Part shown: positions 37,887 to 47,600 of the stretch, piece by piece | How positions within the stretch are numbered: position 1 is the stretch's first letter | Layout: each line of letters begins with the position of its first letter | Assembly: GCA_943788145.1 (NCBI GenBank) | Contig: CALSPD010000002.1 | Location: 124,001-188,000 of the forward strand | Length of the DNA stretch: 64,000 nucleotides | Reading direction: 5' to 3' | Origin: an uncultured Flavobacteriales bacterium | GTDB lineage: Bacteria > Bacteroidota > Bacteroidia > Flavobacteriales_G > Salibacteraceae | Notes under the pieces: generated by a model | What the model was told of the DNA's origin: nothing | The model's database searches: none | Seen by the model: only the letters and a program-made list of their open reading frames with translations | Program-made: the position numbers and the translations under genes

Positions 37887-38189
37887 CCCGCGCACCTTAC
37901 GCAATAAGGACTTTCGGGCTTAAGGATCAATCGCCCCGCTGGAATTTTTAACCCCACATCGTGCACAGTTTCCAAAATCGGGGCTATCAATATTGTCCTT
38001 CATGTGGTAGAGCTTAGTTAGTTTTTCTTCAGCCGTGCGCTGAGCCGCCTGTACAATCGACCGATTGTTAATGGCATCATCCGGGGCAATTGGGCCAGAG
38101 CTCAATCTGTATTCTTCTATGATTGCCGCTGTTTTCTTGATCTCCCGGTCAAGCAACATCAACACGTCATCTCGGCTAAGGTCTTTCAA
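37883..38189 (-). CDS. DksA/TraR-family zinc-finger protein with an apparent frameshift
   Basis: A small (101-residue) DksA/TraR-type protein. The frame as read from 38189 ends early at 37920 after CARCGVKNSSGAIDP. Removing one base from the T-run at 37945-37949 gives CARCGVKIPAGRLILK, then ESPYCVRCAG and a stop at 37883-37885. This restores a full C-x2-C-x17-C-x2-C zinc finger, so the frameshift is very likely an error. The N-terminus is a helical hairpin (LMLLDREIKKTAAIIEEYRL). Its stop overlaps the convergent RDD gene stop. It sits 9 bases behind the RidA-family gene. Confidence 0.85.
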
Positions 38190-38198
38190 AAAATCTCG

Positions 38199-38633
38199 CT
38201 AATCAATGGTTGCTATGCACTTCAATTCGATGGCAATTGGAGTCGGCAAGGAATTGATTTCAACCGTTGTTCGGCAGGGCTGAGCTTCTTCGAAGTATTC
38301 AGCATATACCCGATTGTATGTGGCGAAATCCCGCTTCATGTTTACCAAAAAGACGGTCACATCAACTAAGTTTTCCCATTTGCTTCCAGAAGCCTCAAGT
38401 ACGGCTTTTACATTGTCAAAAACGGATCGGCACTGCGCTTCAAAATCAAATTCAAGGAAGTTTCCATTGTGATCCAGCTTCAAACCGGGCACTCCGCTAT
38501 CGTTTGAGTCAGAACCTGCAGTTCGTGGCCCAACTCCCGACAAGAAAAGCAAATTGCCCACCTTGCGCGCATGTGGGTATGAGCCTACTGGCTTTGGGGC
38601 TTTAGCCGCGTTGATTTTTCCTGAAGTTGACAT
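38199..38633 (-). CDS. RidA family protein, 2-aminomuconate deaminase-like
   Basis: RidA (YjgF) proteins remove reactive imines or enamines; one branch acts on 2-aminomuconate. The start at 38633 (MSTSGKINAAKAPKPVGSYPHARKVG) gives 144 residues. The family Arg is in QPCRTTVEINSLPT, and the early LLFLSGVGPRTAGS with a longer loop is the form I associate with 2-aminomuconate deaminases. No other kynurenine-pathway gene is in the window, so that assignment is tentative. Confidence 0.88.
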   Translation of the reverse strand: MSTSGKINAAKAPKPVGSYPHARKVGNLLFLSGVGPRTAGSDSNDSGVPGLKLDHNGNFLEFDFEAQCRSVFDNVKAVLEASGSKWENLVDVTVFLVNMKRDFATYNRVYAEYFEEAQPCRTTVEINSLPTPIAIELKCIATID

Positions 38634-38669
38634 GTTCGATTGATTTGGCAGCAAAGTAAGCGAAAGTGC

Positions 38670-39308
38670 TTAAAACACCTGAGCGACTTCTCCGTCAAGA
38701 ATGGCGAAAACTCGATCTCCTTTAGCAGGCTTGGTTTTCATTAGTCCTGTGAGGGCGCCAAAGGCCGGTAGACAAAAATGCTGACCAGATAAATAGAAAC
38801 AAGGAAAGAGCATAGACTGTCTGCCTCGTCCAATAAGTCGAATGCCTGGATGTATGTGCCCGTGTAAATTAATTTGCCCAGCCATTACCTCAAGTTGAGG
38901 CTCATGCGTCAAAATGAGTTGACCTATTTGTTTCGATTGACTCGTTTGAAAGTCAATGCTGCGGTAAATGCTTGGGTCAAGTATGTCGTGATTGCCGAGG
39001 ACAAGCTCAAAATTTACACTTGGAAATTGACTTGTAATCATGGCCAATTCATCGCACTCACTGTTTGAAACACTGTGAAAAAGATCGCCAAGAACAATTA
39101 CGGTTGAAGGAGTTTCTTTTTCCATTAACGCCATTAGGTTTCGCTGGTCGGCATCACGGGCTTCAGGCGGAATAGGCATTCCGGCTTTTCGAAAATGCAT
39201 GGTTTTACCTAGGTGCAAGTCAGCAAGAATAACGGTGTCCCGAATTTTTAAATATCGGTCATTCAGAATGAGATCCTGGTCACCAAGCGTCAATAAAAAA
39301 CGACTCAT
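38670..39308 (-). CDS. pdeM: Ligase-associated DNA damage response endonuclease PdeM
   Basis: A calcineurin-type metallo-phosphoesterase of 212 residues, found with the ligase-associated helicase and ATP-dependent ligase in many bacteria. The five metal-binding blocks are all present: DLHLGK (about 30), LGDLFHS, GNHD, THEP and HGHIHPG. It overlaps the TPR kinase gene by 4 bases; the helicase lies two genes up, so three genes on one strand could be cotranscribed. The ligase and the metallo-beta-lactamase-fold exonuclease that complete the module are not in the window. Confidence 0.92.
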   Translation of the reverse strand: MSRFLLTLGDQDLILNDRYLKIRDTVILADLHLGKTMHFRKAGMPIPPEARDADQRNLMALMEKETPSTVIVLGDLFHSVSNSECDELAMITSQFPSVNFELVLGNHDILDPSIYRSIDFQTSQSKQIGQLILTHEPQLEVMAGQINLHGHIHPGIRLIGRGRQSMLFPCFYLSGQHFCLPAFGALTGLMKTKPAKGDRVFAILDGEVAQVF

Positions 39309-41116
39309 TTTGGGAGCGAAACAATGAATTCACTGCCTAGCCCAACCTCACTTCGAACTTTGATTTCACCATCCAAACGAGTGACTAGAAGTTTGACAAT
39401 TGCCAGCCCCAATCCACTTGACTTATAGCCGCTAGAGCTCTCTACATCACTTCCGCGATAGAATCGTTCAAAGATTCGGTCGATGCTTTCTGGCGGAATC
39501 CCTGGGCCATGATCTTCTATGGATATGCGAACGGAATCTTGGACTATAATACTGATGAATATGCTGCCATTTTCAGGAGAATATTTGATAGCATTCGAAA
39601 GAATATTATACAGGATGTGTTTTACATAACCCTTAACATTACTGATTTTTTGAACAGCACTTCGGTCTAGGTGTATTTCAAGTTTCTTGCGGTCAATTTC
39701 CGTTTTAAAATCATGGATGATGGAGTTTAGCACATCCACTAGGTCGAAGGTTGATGAAGGCGGAAGCTGTTTTTTTCGATCGAAGGAAAGAATGGTGTCA
39801 AAGTCATTTATGAACTCTAAAGCGCTTTTGGCGGACTGAGTCACCAATTGACGCATTTCCGCTCGCACAGCAAAGTCCGTTTCTTCTTCTTCCAATGCCA
39901 AAAGTTGTGTTACGTTGGCCAAGGGTCCCCGAATATCATGTGTAACGATGTTAAACAACGACTCCTGCTCATTCAACGATTTGGTGAGCTCCTTATTTCT
40001 TAACTCTAGCTCAAGATTTTTTGCCTCGATTTCAATGACCAATTGTTGTCGATTTGCATCTATGTTATAGAGAATAATTCCTGAGATTAATAGGACGACC
40101 AATAATAAGGCAGACATATAAAGCCACGCATTTCTTTTCTCAATTTCTGCGTTTTTTTCAATGTTTTCAGCCTTAAGTCGGCTGTTTTGAAGCTCGGCCT
40201 CTTTTATTTCCTGAATTCGCTCAAGGCGTGCTATTTCCGTGGCTCTATCCTCATTTACGATGCTGTCTTGCAATACCTGATACTGAGATAGAAAAAACAA
40301 AGCACTGTCATTACGATTGATCTTTTCATAGGTCCTAGATAAGGTCCTATTAATATCGCGCATGTAATAAATGGCTTTGGCTTCTGTGGCAAGGATCAAC
40401 GCTTTCCGGCTTAAGGATATGCTTTGTTCAAATTCCCCAATGAAGGAATAAACCTCGCCCATGTCGTTCAAGGTGTAAGCCAAACTACTCTTGTTTCCAA
40501 GGCCTTGCTTGATTTCGAGCGACATTTGGTAGTATTTGAGGGCAAGATCGTATCGTTCATTTCGATTGTGTATGAACCCCAGATTAGTTAAGATTCTCGC
40601 CATACCGGCACTATCACTCGAAGCTGTGGCTAATTCAAGTCCATAAAGCAGACTTTGCTTTGAATCTTCAAATCGATTCAATTGAGCTAAAATAACACCC
40701 CGACTATTCAAAATCATCGGCATACGCGTTGGTTTGCTTTTGGATAATCGGAGGGCTTCATCAAAATGTTCGAGCGAATATTCGAAGTTTCGAATGCGCC
40801 TGTATGCATCGCCTATTACGATTTCTGACTCGATCATCAACGAATCGTTTGATAGTTCCTTGGAAGACTCCAAGGCGATAATACCGTGAAAAAGACTCAT
40901 TTCCGTTGAACCGATGTCTAAATAGAGCCTGGCGAGTTCAAGGTTTACTGAAGTTGGCAATTCTTTCGGCTCGTTCCCAGAAAAATGAGTGTGGATAATA
41001 TAAATCGCATCCTCCGAAGTCGCTTTTTTAGCTAGAAAAAGCAAGCTATCAGATTCATTTGCGCCTGAAAAAAGGGCGCCAAGGATTAAGATAAGTATTA
41101 GAGTTAAGTGTCGCAA
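39305..41116 (-). CDS. TPR-containing sensor histidine kinase
   Basis: A 603-residue kinase. A short N-terminal signal (HLTLILILILGALFSG) is followed by a TPR region (about 70-300, e.g. ARILTNLGFIHNRNERYDLALKYYQ), a coiled coil, one membrane helix (AWLYMSALLLVVLLISGIIL), then a cytoplasmic kinase: H-box NIVTHDIRGPL, N-box HILYNILSNAIKYSPENG, and G-boxes DHGPGIP and GLGLAIVK. No response regulator is adjacent, so the partner is unknown. The start is TTG, with an in-frame TGA two codons upstream that excludes a longer start; GATATTTG right before it is a near -7 element. It is embedded between helicase and pdeM. Confidence 0.94.
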   Translation of the reverse strand: MRHLTLILILILGALFSGANESDSLLFLAKKATSEDAIYIIHTHFSGNEPKELPTSVNLELARLYLDIGSTEMSLFHGIIALESSKELSNDSLMIESEIVIGDAYRRIRNFEYSLEHFDEALRLSKSKPTRMPMILNSRGVILAQLNRFEDSKQSLLYGLELATASSDSAGMARILTNLGFIHNRNERYDLALKYYQMSLEIKQGLGNKSSLAYTLNDMGEVYSFIGEFEQSISLSRKALILATEAKAIYYMRDINRTLSRTYEKINRNDSALFFLSQYQVLQDSIVNEDRATEIARLERIQEIKEAELQNSRLKAENIEKNAEIEKRNAWLYMSALLLVVLLISGIILYNIDANRQQLVIEIEAKNLELELRNKELTKSLNEQESLFNIVTHDIRGPLANVTQLLALEEEETDFAVRAEMRQLVTQSAKSALEFINDFDTILSFDRKKQLPPSSTFDLVDVLNSIIHDFKTEIDRKKLEIHLDRSAVQKISNVKGYVKHILYNILSNAIKYSPENGSIFISIIVQDSVRISIEDHGPGIPPESIDRIFERFYRGSDVESSSGYKSSGLGLAIVKLLVTRLDGEIKVRSEVGLGSEFIVSLPK

Positions 41117-41147
41117 TGCTCAAATATCTTGCAATTTTTTAATTGAC

Positions 41148-43580
41148 TTAAACTACGCTCATCTTTTTTATTCGCTCGCTGAGGGATTCAGAGGTCAGGG
41201 TTTCACGTGTTCGATCAACAATAATTGGAAACGAAAGAGGGGTGAAGTTTTTGGGGTTGGTCACAACGATTTCTTGTTTTGAAATGCGATCAAGCGCTTG
41301 ACGCAACCGCTGTTCTTCCAGTTGAAAATCTGTCACCTCAGAAAAGGATTGCCGGAGCAATAAATTCGTAGGCTCATAATCGTTAAAAACCTCGAAGAAC
41401 AGTTGAGAGCTCGCTTGAAGGTGGTGTTCCTTCTTTTGTTTTCCTGGAAATCCGTTAAAAACCAAACCAGAAATACTAGCAATATCTCTAAACTGCCTAC
41501 GACTCATTTCTACCGAGTTGACGCTGGCATAGATATCATCCATGAGGTGCATACTTGAAAAAATATTGGTGTCGATGGCGTCTTTGATTGGAATGGGCTG
41601 ATCGCTCAATAGCTCGAATCCGTAGTCATTCATGGCAATGCTGAATGTTATCGGTTTAAGCAAGGAAATCCGGTATGCGATCAAAGCACCCATTCCTTCA
41701 TGAACGAAACGCCCTTCAAAGGGAAAGAAAATGGCATGATGACCATCTCTTGATTCAAATTGTTCGATTAAGAACTGATCTTCCCTTGGTAGTATAGATT
41801 CTTGTTTTTGCCGCTCGATAAGCGGTTTGAGGAAGGTGATTTCGGGATCGGTTGTCTTCCCAGACTCAGCCTCGTTCATTTTTTGCCGAAGCATTTTAGA
41901 CATTTGAGAACTCAACGGCATTCGGCCTCCATTCCAACTCGGTATTGGTCCTTTCTCTTTGTTGGATTTGCGCACCTGAGCGGTGAGCCCCTTCACTCGA
42001 ATCAATTCTAAACTGCGACCGGCAAACCAAAATGTGTCTCCAGGACTTAGCCTCGAAATGAAGGATTCTTGCACATTACCGATGAATCCACCCGTAACGA
42101 ATTTCACTTTCAACATGGTGTCGCTAACAATGGTGCCAATGCTCAACCTGTGGCGCATAGCGACACGTTTGCTTATCACTTTATAGAGCCCGTTTTCAAT
42201 GACGACCTTATGAAATTCATCATAGGTGCCAAGTGAATTACCTCCAGTAACAATGAAGTCGAGGCACCACTTCCATTCCTCTTCGCTGATTGATTGATAG
42301 CTAAAACAGCTCTTGATTTCTTCAAAAAGCTCTTTGGATTTAAAGCCGTTTGACACCGCCAGGGTCACGAGATATTGGATCAACACATCGAAAGAACGGA
42401 CATACGGCACGCGGCTTTCAACCATTTCTAAATCAATGGCCTCGCGCAAAGCCGCAGCTTCAATAAGCTCTAATGAATGCGTAGGCAAGAAGTAGATCTT
42501 GCTGGTTGCGCCCGGCTGATGTCCGCTTCTACCCGCGCGCTGCATAAACCTTGAAACCCCTTTTGGACTACCCACTTGTATGATGGTTTCAACGGGTCGG
42601 AAATCGACCCCAAGATCCAAACTCGATGTGCAGATAACCGCTTTGAGCTTGCCTGCGTGAAGCGCGTCTTCCACCCAATGCCTTGTTTCCCTACTCATTG
42701 AACCATGGTGCAAGGCCGCTACACCTGCAAAGTCTGGCGAGTGTTCAAGCAGTTTTTGGTACCAAATTTCGGCCTGACCTCGCGTATTTAAAAAGATGAG
42801 GGTGCTTTCGCTGCTCAGTAAAATGGGAATCACCTTTTCAAATAGCTTGATGCCTAAGTGGCCTGCCCACGGCAGTTCATCAAGATCATCCGGAAAAATG
42901 GACTCAACCTCATATTTCTTTTTGATATTGCTTCGAATCATGCTTGTTGGCCGTGTAGTAAACCAATCGCCAAGTAGTACCTCCATCGCCTCTTCCAGGT
43001 TCCCTATGGTAGCCGAAATACCCCAAATCTTTAGGCTTGGTGAAAGCGCTTTGAACTTTGAAAGCACCAGCTCCATTTGCACACCGCGTTTGCTTCCAAT
43101 CAGGTCGTGCCATTCATCAACTACGACCGTGCTAAGGCTACCAAAATAAATGTCATAATGAGCCTGAGTGAGCAAGACATGCAGAGATTCTGGCGTTGTA
43201 ATCAGCACATCAGGAGGCGATTTTTTGATGCGTAATTTATCTTTTGCAGTAGTGTCGCCAGTCCGAATTTCTATGGTCAAGTTTAAGTCCATCCCAGCAA
43301 TCGCGCGCTCACCCGATTGCAGAATTTCTTTTGCCAAGGCCCGAATCGGAGTTACCCAAATGGCCCCTAATCGTGGGGACTTTTTTTGTGACTTCTCCAG
43401 CTTTTGTTTGGCAAGGTCAAGAAGTATAGGAACCATGAGCGAGTAGGTTTTTCCGCTACCCGTTGGTGCGTTCACCATACCGTTAATGTTGCTGGAGTGT
43501 GCAGCCCACGCTTCCTCTTGGAAAGCAAACGTTTGCCATCCCTTTTCATGGAACCAATTCCGCGCTTTTTCGAAATCCAC
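41148..43580 (-). CDS. Ligase-associated DNA damage response DEXH-box helicase
   Basis: An Lhr-like superfamily 2 helicase of 810 residues. Walker A is NAPTGSGKTYSL (near 40), the DEXH box is VVVDEWHDL, motif III is GISATIGNLEE, and motif VI is QRAGRSGHQPG. A long C-terminal winged-helix/accessory part (DUF-type region after about 430) fits the ligase-associated helicase family. It probably unwinds DNA during repair. The start is GTG at 43580; TAATTTTA (one base off the -7 consensus) lies just before. The 31-base gap to the kinase gene suggests one transcript with the kinase and pdeM. Confidence 0.93.
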   Translation of the reverse strand: MDFEKARNWFHEKGWQTFAFQEEAWAAHSSNINGMVNAPTGSGKTYSLMVPILLDLAKQKLEKSQKKSPRLGAIWVTPIRALAKEILQSGERAIAGMDLNLTIEIRTGDTTAKDKLRIKKSPPDVLITTPESLHVLLTQAHYDIYFGSLSTVVVDEWHDLIGSKRGVQMELVLSKFKALSPSLKIWGISATIGNLEEAMEVLLGDWFTTRPTSMIRSNIKKKYEVESIFPDDLDELPWAGHLGIKLFEKVIPILLSSESTLIFLNTRGQAEIWYQKLLEHSPDFAGVAALHHGSMSRETRHWVEDALHAGKLKAVICTSSLDLGVDFRPVETIIQVGSPKGVSRFMQRAGRSGHQPGATSKIYFLPTHSLELIEAAALREAIDLEMVESRVPYVRSFDVLIQYLVTLAVSNGFKSKELFEEIKSCFSYQSISEEEWKWCLDFIVTGGNSLGTYDEFHKVVIENGLYKVISKRVAMRHRLSIGTIVSDTMLKVKFVTGGFIGNVQESFISRLSPGDTFWFAGRSLELIRVKGLTAQVRKSNKEKGPIPSWNGGRMPLSSQMSKMLRQKMNEAESGKTTDPEITFLKPLIERQKQESILPREDQFLIEQFESRDGHHAIFFPFEGRFVHEGMGALIAYRISLLKPITFSIAMNDYGFELLSDQPIPIKDAIDTNIFSSMHLMDDIYASVNSVEMSRRQFRDIASISGLVFNGFPGKQKKEHHLQASSQLFFEVFNDYEPTNLLLRQSFSEVTDFQLEEQRLRQALDRISKQEIVVTNPKNFTPLSFPIIVDRTRETLTSESLSERIKKMSVV

Positions 43581-43665
43581 GGGTTAAAATTAGCACGTCC
43601 GAAGGCTAAAAGAGGCGATTAGGATAATAACCACTGGATGTTAGTAGCCTTTTTCGGCTAACCCC

Positions 43666-43694
43666 TTGTAGGCTAGGTTTTCCATATAGCTTTG
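43666..43694 (+). promoter_or_regulatory. Two-part promoter of the coiled-coil protein gene
   Basis: TTG at 43666-43668, an 18-base spacer, then TAGCTTTG at 43687-43694, both exact. The ATG follows at 43715. Confidence 0.6.
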
Positions 43695-43714
43695 CCAAAA
43701 ATTTGTCTCAAGCC

Positions 43715-44626
43715 ATGACCGAACAAAAAGCCTCAGGAGGAAACAGCAAACTAATGCTCATCTTGGTGATATTTCTCGCCATTTCCAATGCCGCGACTTT
43801 GTATTTTCTTTTTACCAAACATCAAGAAAATGTTGAAATCGTTACGCAGAATACCGATTTAACCACAGAGAAGAATGAGCTCACAGCGGAGCTTAATGCT
43901 ATGCTTGCACGCTATGATTCGGTTTCAACAGACAACGTTGAAATGCAGGCCGAAATTGCTGAACAACGGGCGCACATTGAAGAACTATTGGCTGAAGCAG
44001 AAAAGCATAAAAACGATGCATGGACCATTCACAAACTTCGAAAAGAAGCGGGCACATTGCGCGACATCATGAAGACTTACATTGTCACTATAGACTCGCT
44101 GAACACCGTAAATCAAGGCTTGGTTGTGGCGAAAGCACAAGTTGAAAATCAACTATCTACGCAAAAGGAAGAAAATCAGGAGCTGAACAAGACCAATGAG
44201 AAACTATCAGAAAAAGTTAAACTTGGCTCAAAGCTTCGCGTGCTCGATTTAGTTTCTGAGGGTCAGCGAATGAAAAGTGGCACGGTGAGTCGAGAAACTG
44301 ACAGAGCAAAGCGTGTCGATAAAGTAAAAACCTGTTTCACCATCGACAAGAATGAGGTGAGCAAGCCGGGTAAGAAGACCATTTTCTTGCGAATTATTGA
44401 TCCAAATGGCGAAGTATTGGCCTTTGGACAAACGCAAGATTATATGTTCACTTACGATGGTAAAGAAGGGCTCTATTCTCGAAAGGAAGAAGTGTTGTAT
44501 GAGAATGACGAGTTGGACATGTGCCTTTATTGGGATGTAAAAGAGGAGTTAATCGAAGGCAAGTATATTGTTGAAATTTATGCGGAAGACTACCTTATGG
44601 GAACCACTGATTTCGAACTAAAATAG
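43715..44626 (+). CDS. Membrane-anchored coiled-coil protein
   Basis: A 303-residue protein with one N-terminal membrane helix (LMLILVIFLAISNAATLYFLF, about 12-32), then a long coiled coil (about 40-175) and a C-terminal beta-rich domain (KVKTCFTIDKNEVSKPGKK ... YIVEIYAEDYLMG). The ATG at 43715 is preferred over a TTG at 43703. The layout is common to a Bacteroidota family of unknown role; some databases label it a chromosome partitioning protein because of the coiled coil, but nothing here supports that. It converges tail to tail on the 44629 gene. Confidence 0.85.
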   Translation: MTEQKASGGNSKLMLILVIFLAISNAATLYFLFTKHQENVEIVTQNTDLTTEKNELTAELNAMLARYDSVSTDNVEMQAEIAEQRAHIEELLAEAEKHKNDAWTIHKLRKEAGTLRDIMKTYIVTIDSLNTVNQGLVVAKAQVENQLSTQKEENQELNKTNEKLSEKVKLGSKLRVLDLVSEGQRMKSGTVSRETDRAKRVDKVKTCFTIDKNEVSKPGKKTIFLRIIDPNGEVLAFGQTQDYMFTYDGKEGLYSRKEEVLYENDELDMCLYWDVKEELIEGKYIVEIYAEDYLMGTTDFELK

Positions 44627-44628
44627 GC

Positions 44629-47600
44629 TTAGAAAAATGCCCTTGCTTGGACTCCGCCTGTATGTATGATGCGGATTCCAGGTGATTGGCGCCCATTATA
44701 ATTGAAGTTCAGCTGTAGGTTGTTTGCTAATGTCCTTTGGTAAGAAATTCCCCAGGTTCCATTGAGACCGGGTTGTAAACCATCTAACATTTCGTATCCA
44801 ACTGGGCTGTCTGAACTGCCGCTGTAATTGATTTGAATTAGATTCCCACTCAGTATTAAACTTCCCTTTTCGGGTGAGCTTAGTGTAAACTCTAATCCAG
44901 TTTTTCGAACGATAGAACGTTCTCGACCCACAACTGGATTCGTGCTTTCAGTTCGATTTTGCTGTTCCTTATAGTTAAACAAAAGGCTCAAACGCCAAAG
45001 GCTGCCGGGCTGGATGTTGAGTTTAGGTTCGATCTGCTGATAAAAAATGTGATAATTTCTACTATTCAAACTGATGGCGTTGGATGCGTTTGATTTGTTG
45101 CCCTGCTCGGCTCTTACTTCAGTTCCCAACGCAGAGGCAAAATTCCATCGAACACCAACACCGGTTTTATCCGCGCTGCGCGACTCGAATCCTGAGGTAA
45201 GAAAATTTCGTCCATCGAGCCGCTGATAGTTAAAGTCAGCGCCAAATACGGGATGACTCTGGTTGAAGTAAAAAATGTTCCGCAAATTCGAGTTTACAGA
45301 CATGAGCAAACTGTCTTGAAGGTCAAAAAGAAATGGATTGAACTGATCTACAAGAGGCAATTGTAAGTTCTTTCGATCGGAAGAATAGGTGAATTGATCT
45401 GAAAATAAGCTTATTGCTTTTCGAACGCCACTTTTCGAACGCCATACAGCCGCAGGTCGGAGAAAAAGCGTTTGCGTAAATTGATTGGTGAAGGCCCGTA
45501 CATAATCATCTGTAGGGACAAATACCTTAATATAATTGGCTGATGCAATTTGATCGACTTGTATCGCCTGTTCAAACTCATCCAGCTCTTTTTGTCCGTT
45601 ATTGTTATAATCAATATGTATGTGAGTTCCTTGACCCGGACCGGTTTCAATAAAAATGAACTCGCGCTTATTTTCAAGCCCAGATCCAATTTCGTAAAAG
45701 GTAGAAGAGCTAAGCGCGCCTTTCAACGCACGAAAAGAATATTCCACTCTAGAGATTAAGGTGTTCTCTTTTTTAAGTGGCGTAAGTTTTTGATTAACGA
45801 TATCTAAGGTTCGATAATTCACTCGGAAAACCAATCGCGAATGCTCCATTCCATTCCATTCCATTTGGTAGCCATAAATCCGAGCAAAAGTTGATTTGGC
45901 CAGTGTTGTAGTGTCTTTAAGCCAATCGGTTCGTTCTGCATAAGAAATACGATGGTGATTTTTGGCAGTATCGGCTGATGCTACTGACGCTTCCCACTCC
46001 CAAAACTGATAGCTCAGCTTACTTAGAGTGTCATTCTTTGGATCGTACCGCATGTTTTGCTCAAAATCATCCTTATAACCAAGTTGGATTTTCCAAATGG
46101 GTACCACAACCTCCGAGTTGTGTTGATAGAATTGAGCATTAATAAGGTTTCCCGCCTGATTCGTTAGGCTTCCGGCATAATTCGATCTCAACCGATCGGT
46201 TTGCGAGGAAATGGTGAGTGCGTTCTGGATGCCTCGAAATGCCGTACCCGCGTTGTAAGACTTTATTCCATAAATGGTTTTAAACTCCTTGGCTTTTGCT
46301 ACACCTATTTCTGCCCCGATAATACTTTGATTGTCTTGTAGTTTAATAGACCGAATATTCCAGTCCCGATCAAATTCTACGCTTCGAAAACGCTCTATTT
46401 CCTTAAAGTCTTGATTGACAAATTCATAATCAAGGCCTGCAATAGCGCGCCATTTTCCGTTAATCGGCTGACTGCCACCAATATTAATCTTGGAAGCCAT
46501 TCCGAGATCATCGCTTTTATCGGATGAGCTAAAAGTGTTGACATCATATTGAGAGCCAGCCCATTCTATGGTTGCCTGGATGTTTTCAGTCAAGTCGTAG
46601 ACCGCAGAAACTGCAACCATCTGTCGCTGTTTGGGTGTCACAAGAAAAACAACGGGTTCGAAGTTACCCTGAGGAACACCGCCAATGGGAGCTACCCATT
46701 CATACACCCGGCCAAAGGCGAGTTGAATGCCCTTTACATAATTGCCATTCCCAGCTCCTACCTCTGAAAACGAGGCCTTATACAGCGGGCCTTCAGAAGA
46801 AGTGGTGTAAATCAGAACATCTTTTTCAAGAAAGCTGTCGTTGCGCACAGGATCGAAATACATCGAGTCCACTTTGAGGTAGAGCAACTGGTTTTCATTG
46901 AATGATGCCGTATCTATGGACGAGGCGATCGCCAAATCGAGGCTGTCGCCAATGCTGCGTAAAACGTCTTTCTGTACGTCTGTCAAGTCCTGTTGTAACG
47001 GTTGATTTTTAGAATCTTGTTCCGAGTATAAGCTCAAATTCATCTGGAGTCGATCGGAAGAATAACCCGTTTCAGAATAGAGGAGTGAGCGTGCATAGTT
47101 TCTGTCAGAGTATTGAAACTCCACCACGATGCGTCTGTCTTTCGTGATGGGCATTTTTGCCGTAAACGTTACTTCAGACGTGTTGTAATTAACCACATAA
47201 TCATTCTCCTGACCACGAACCAACAGTCGTCCATCTATGTACACGCGCTCTGTCCCCGAAAGGACTACAATGAAGCGCTCCCCCTCCGAGCCGACCAATC
47301 GATAAGGGCCTTGGTTTCCTTCACCTCCTTGAATGATTTGGCGCGCAAATTTTCCTCGTGAAACAGCGCCACTTACATCGGTATAAATGGCTTTACTGCT
47401 GTCTTCAGCGAGCGGTGTAAACTTTGTTTCATAGCGGCCGCCTTGGAGTTTTTTATTGAATCGCATGAAGTATCCGCGATCGTGCGCAACTTGAAAATCA
47501 CCGGCAGTTATTCTGTTTTTTGGGTCATAGATTTGGAGATAGACCTGGTCAAAATCTTGAAGTTGCTGCGTATTCCCCTCTGGTTGAATGGGAATATTGT

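Noticed and set aside
43621-43665. Terminator between the helicase and coiled-coil genes (GTTAG.A.GCC / GGCTAAC)
   Set aside because: The stem has a bulge and no T-run, and the two genes diverge here, so none is needed.
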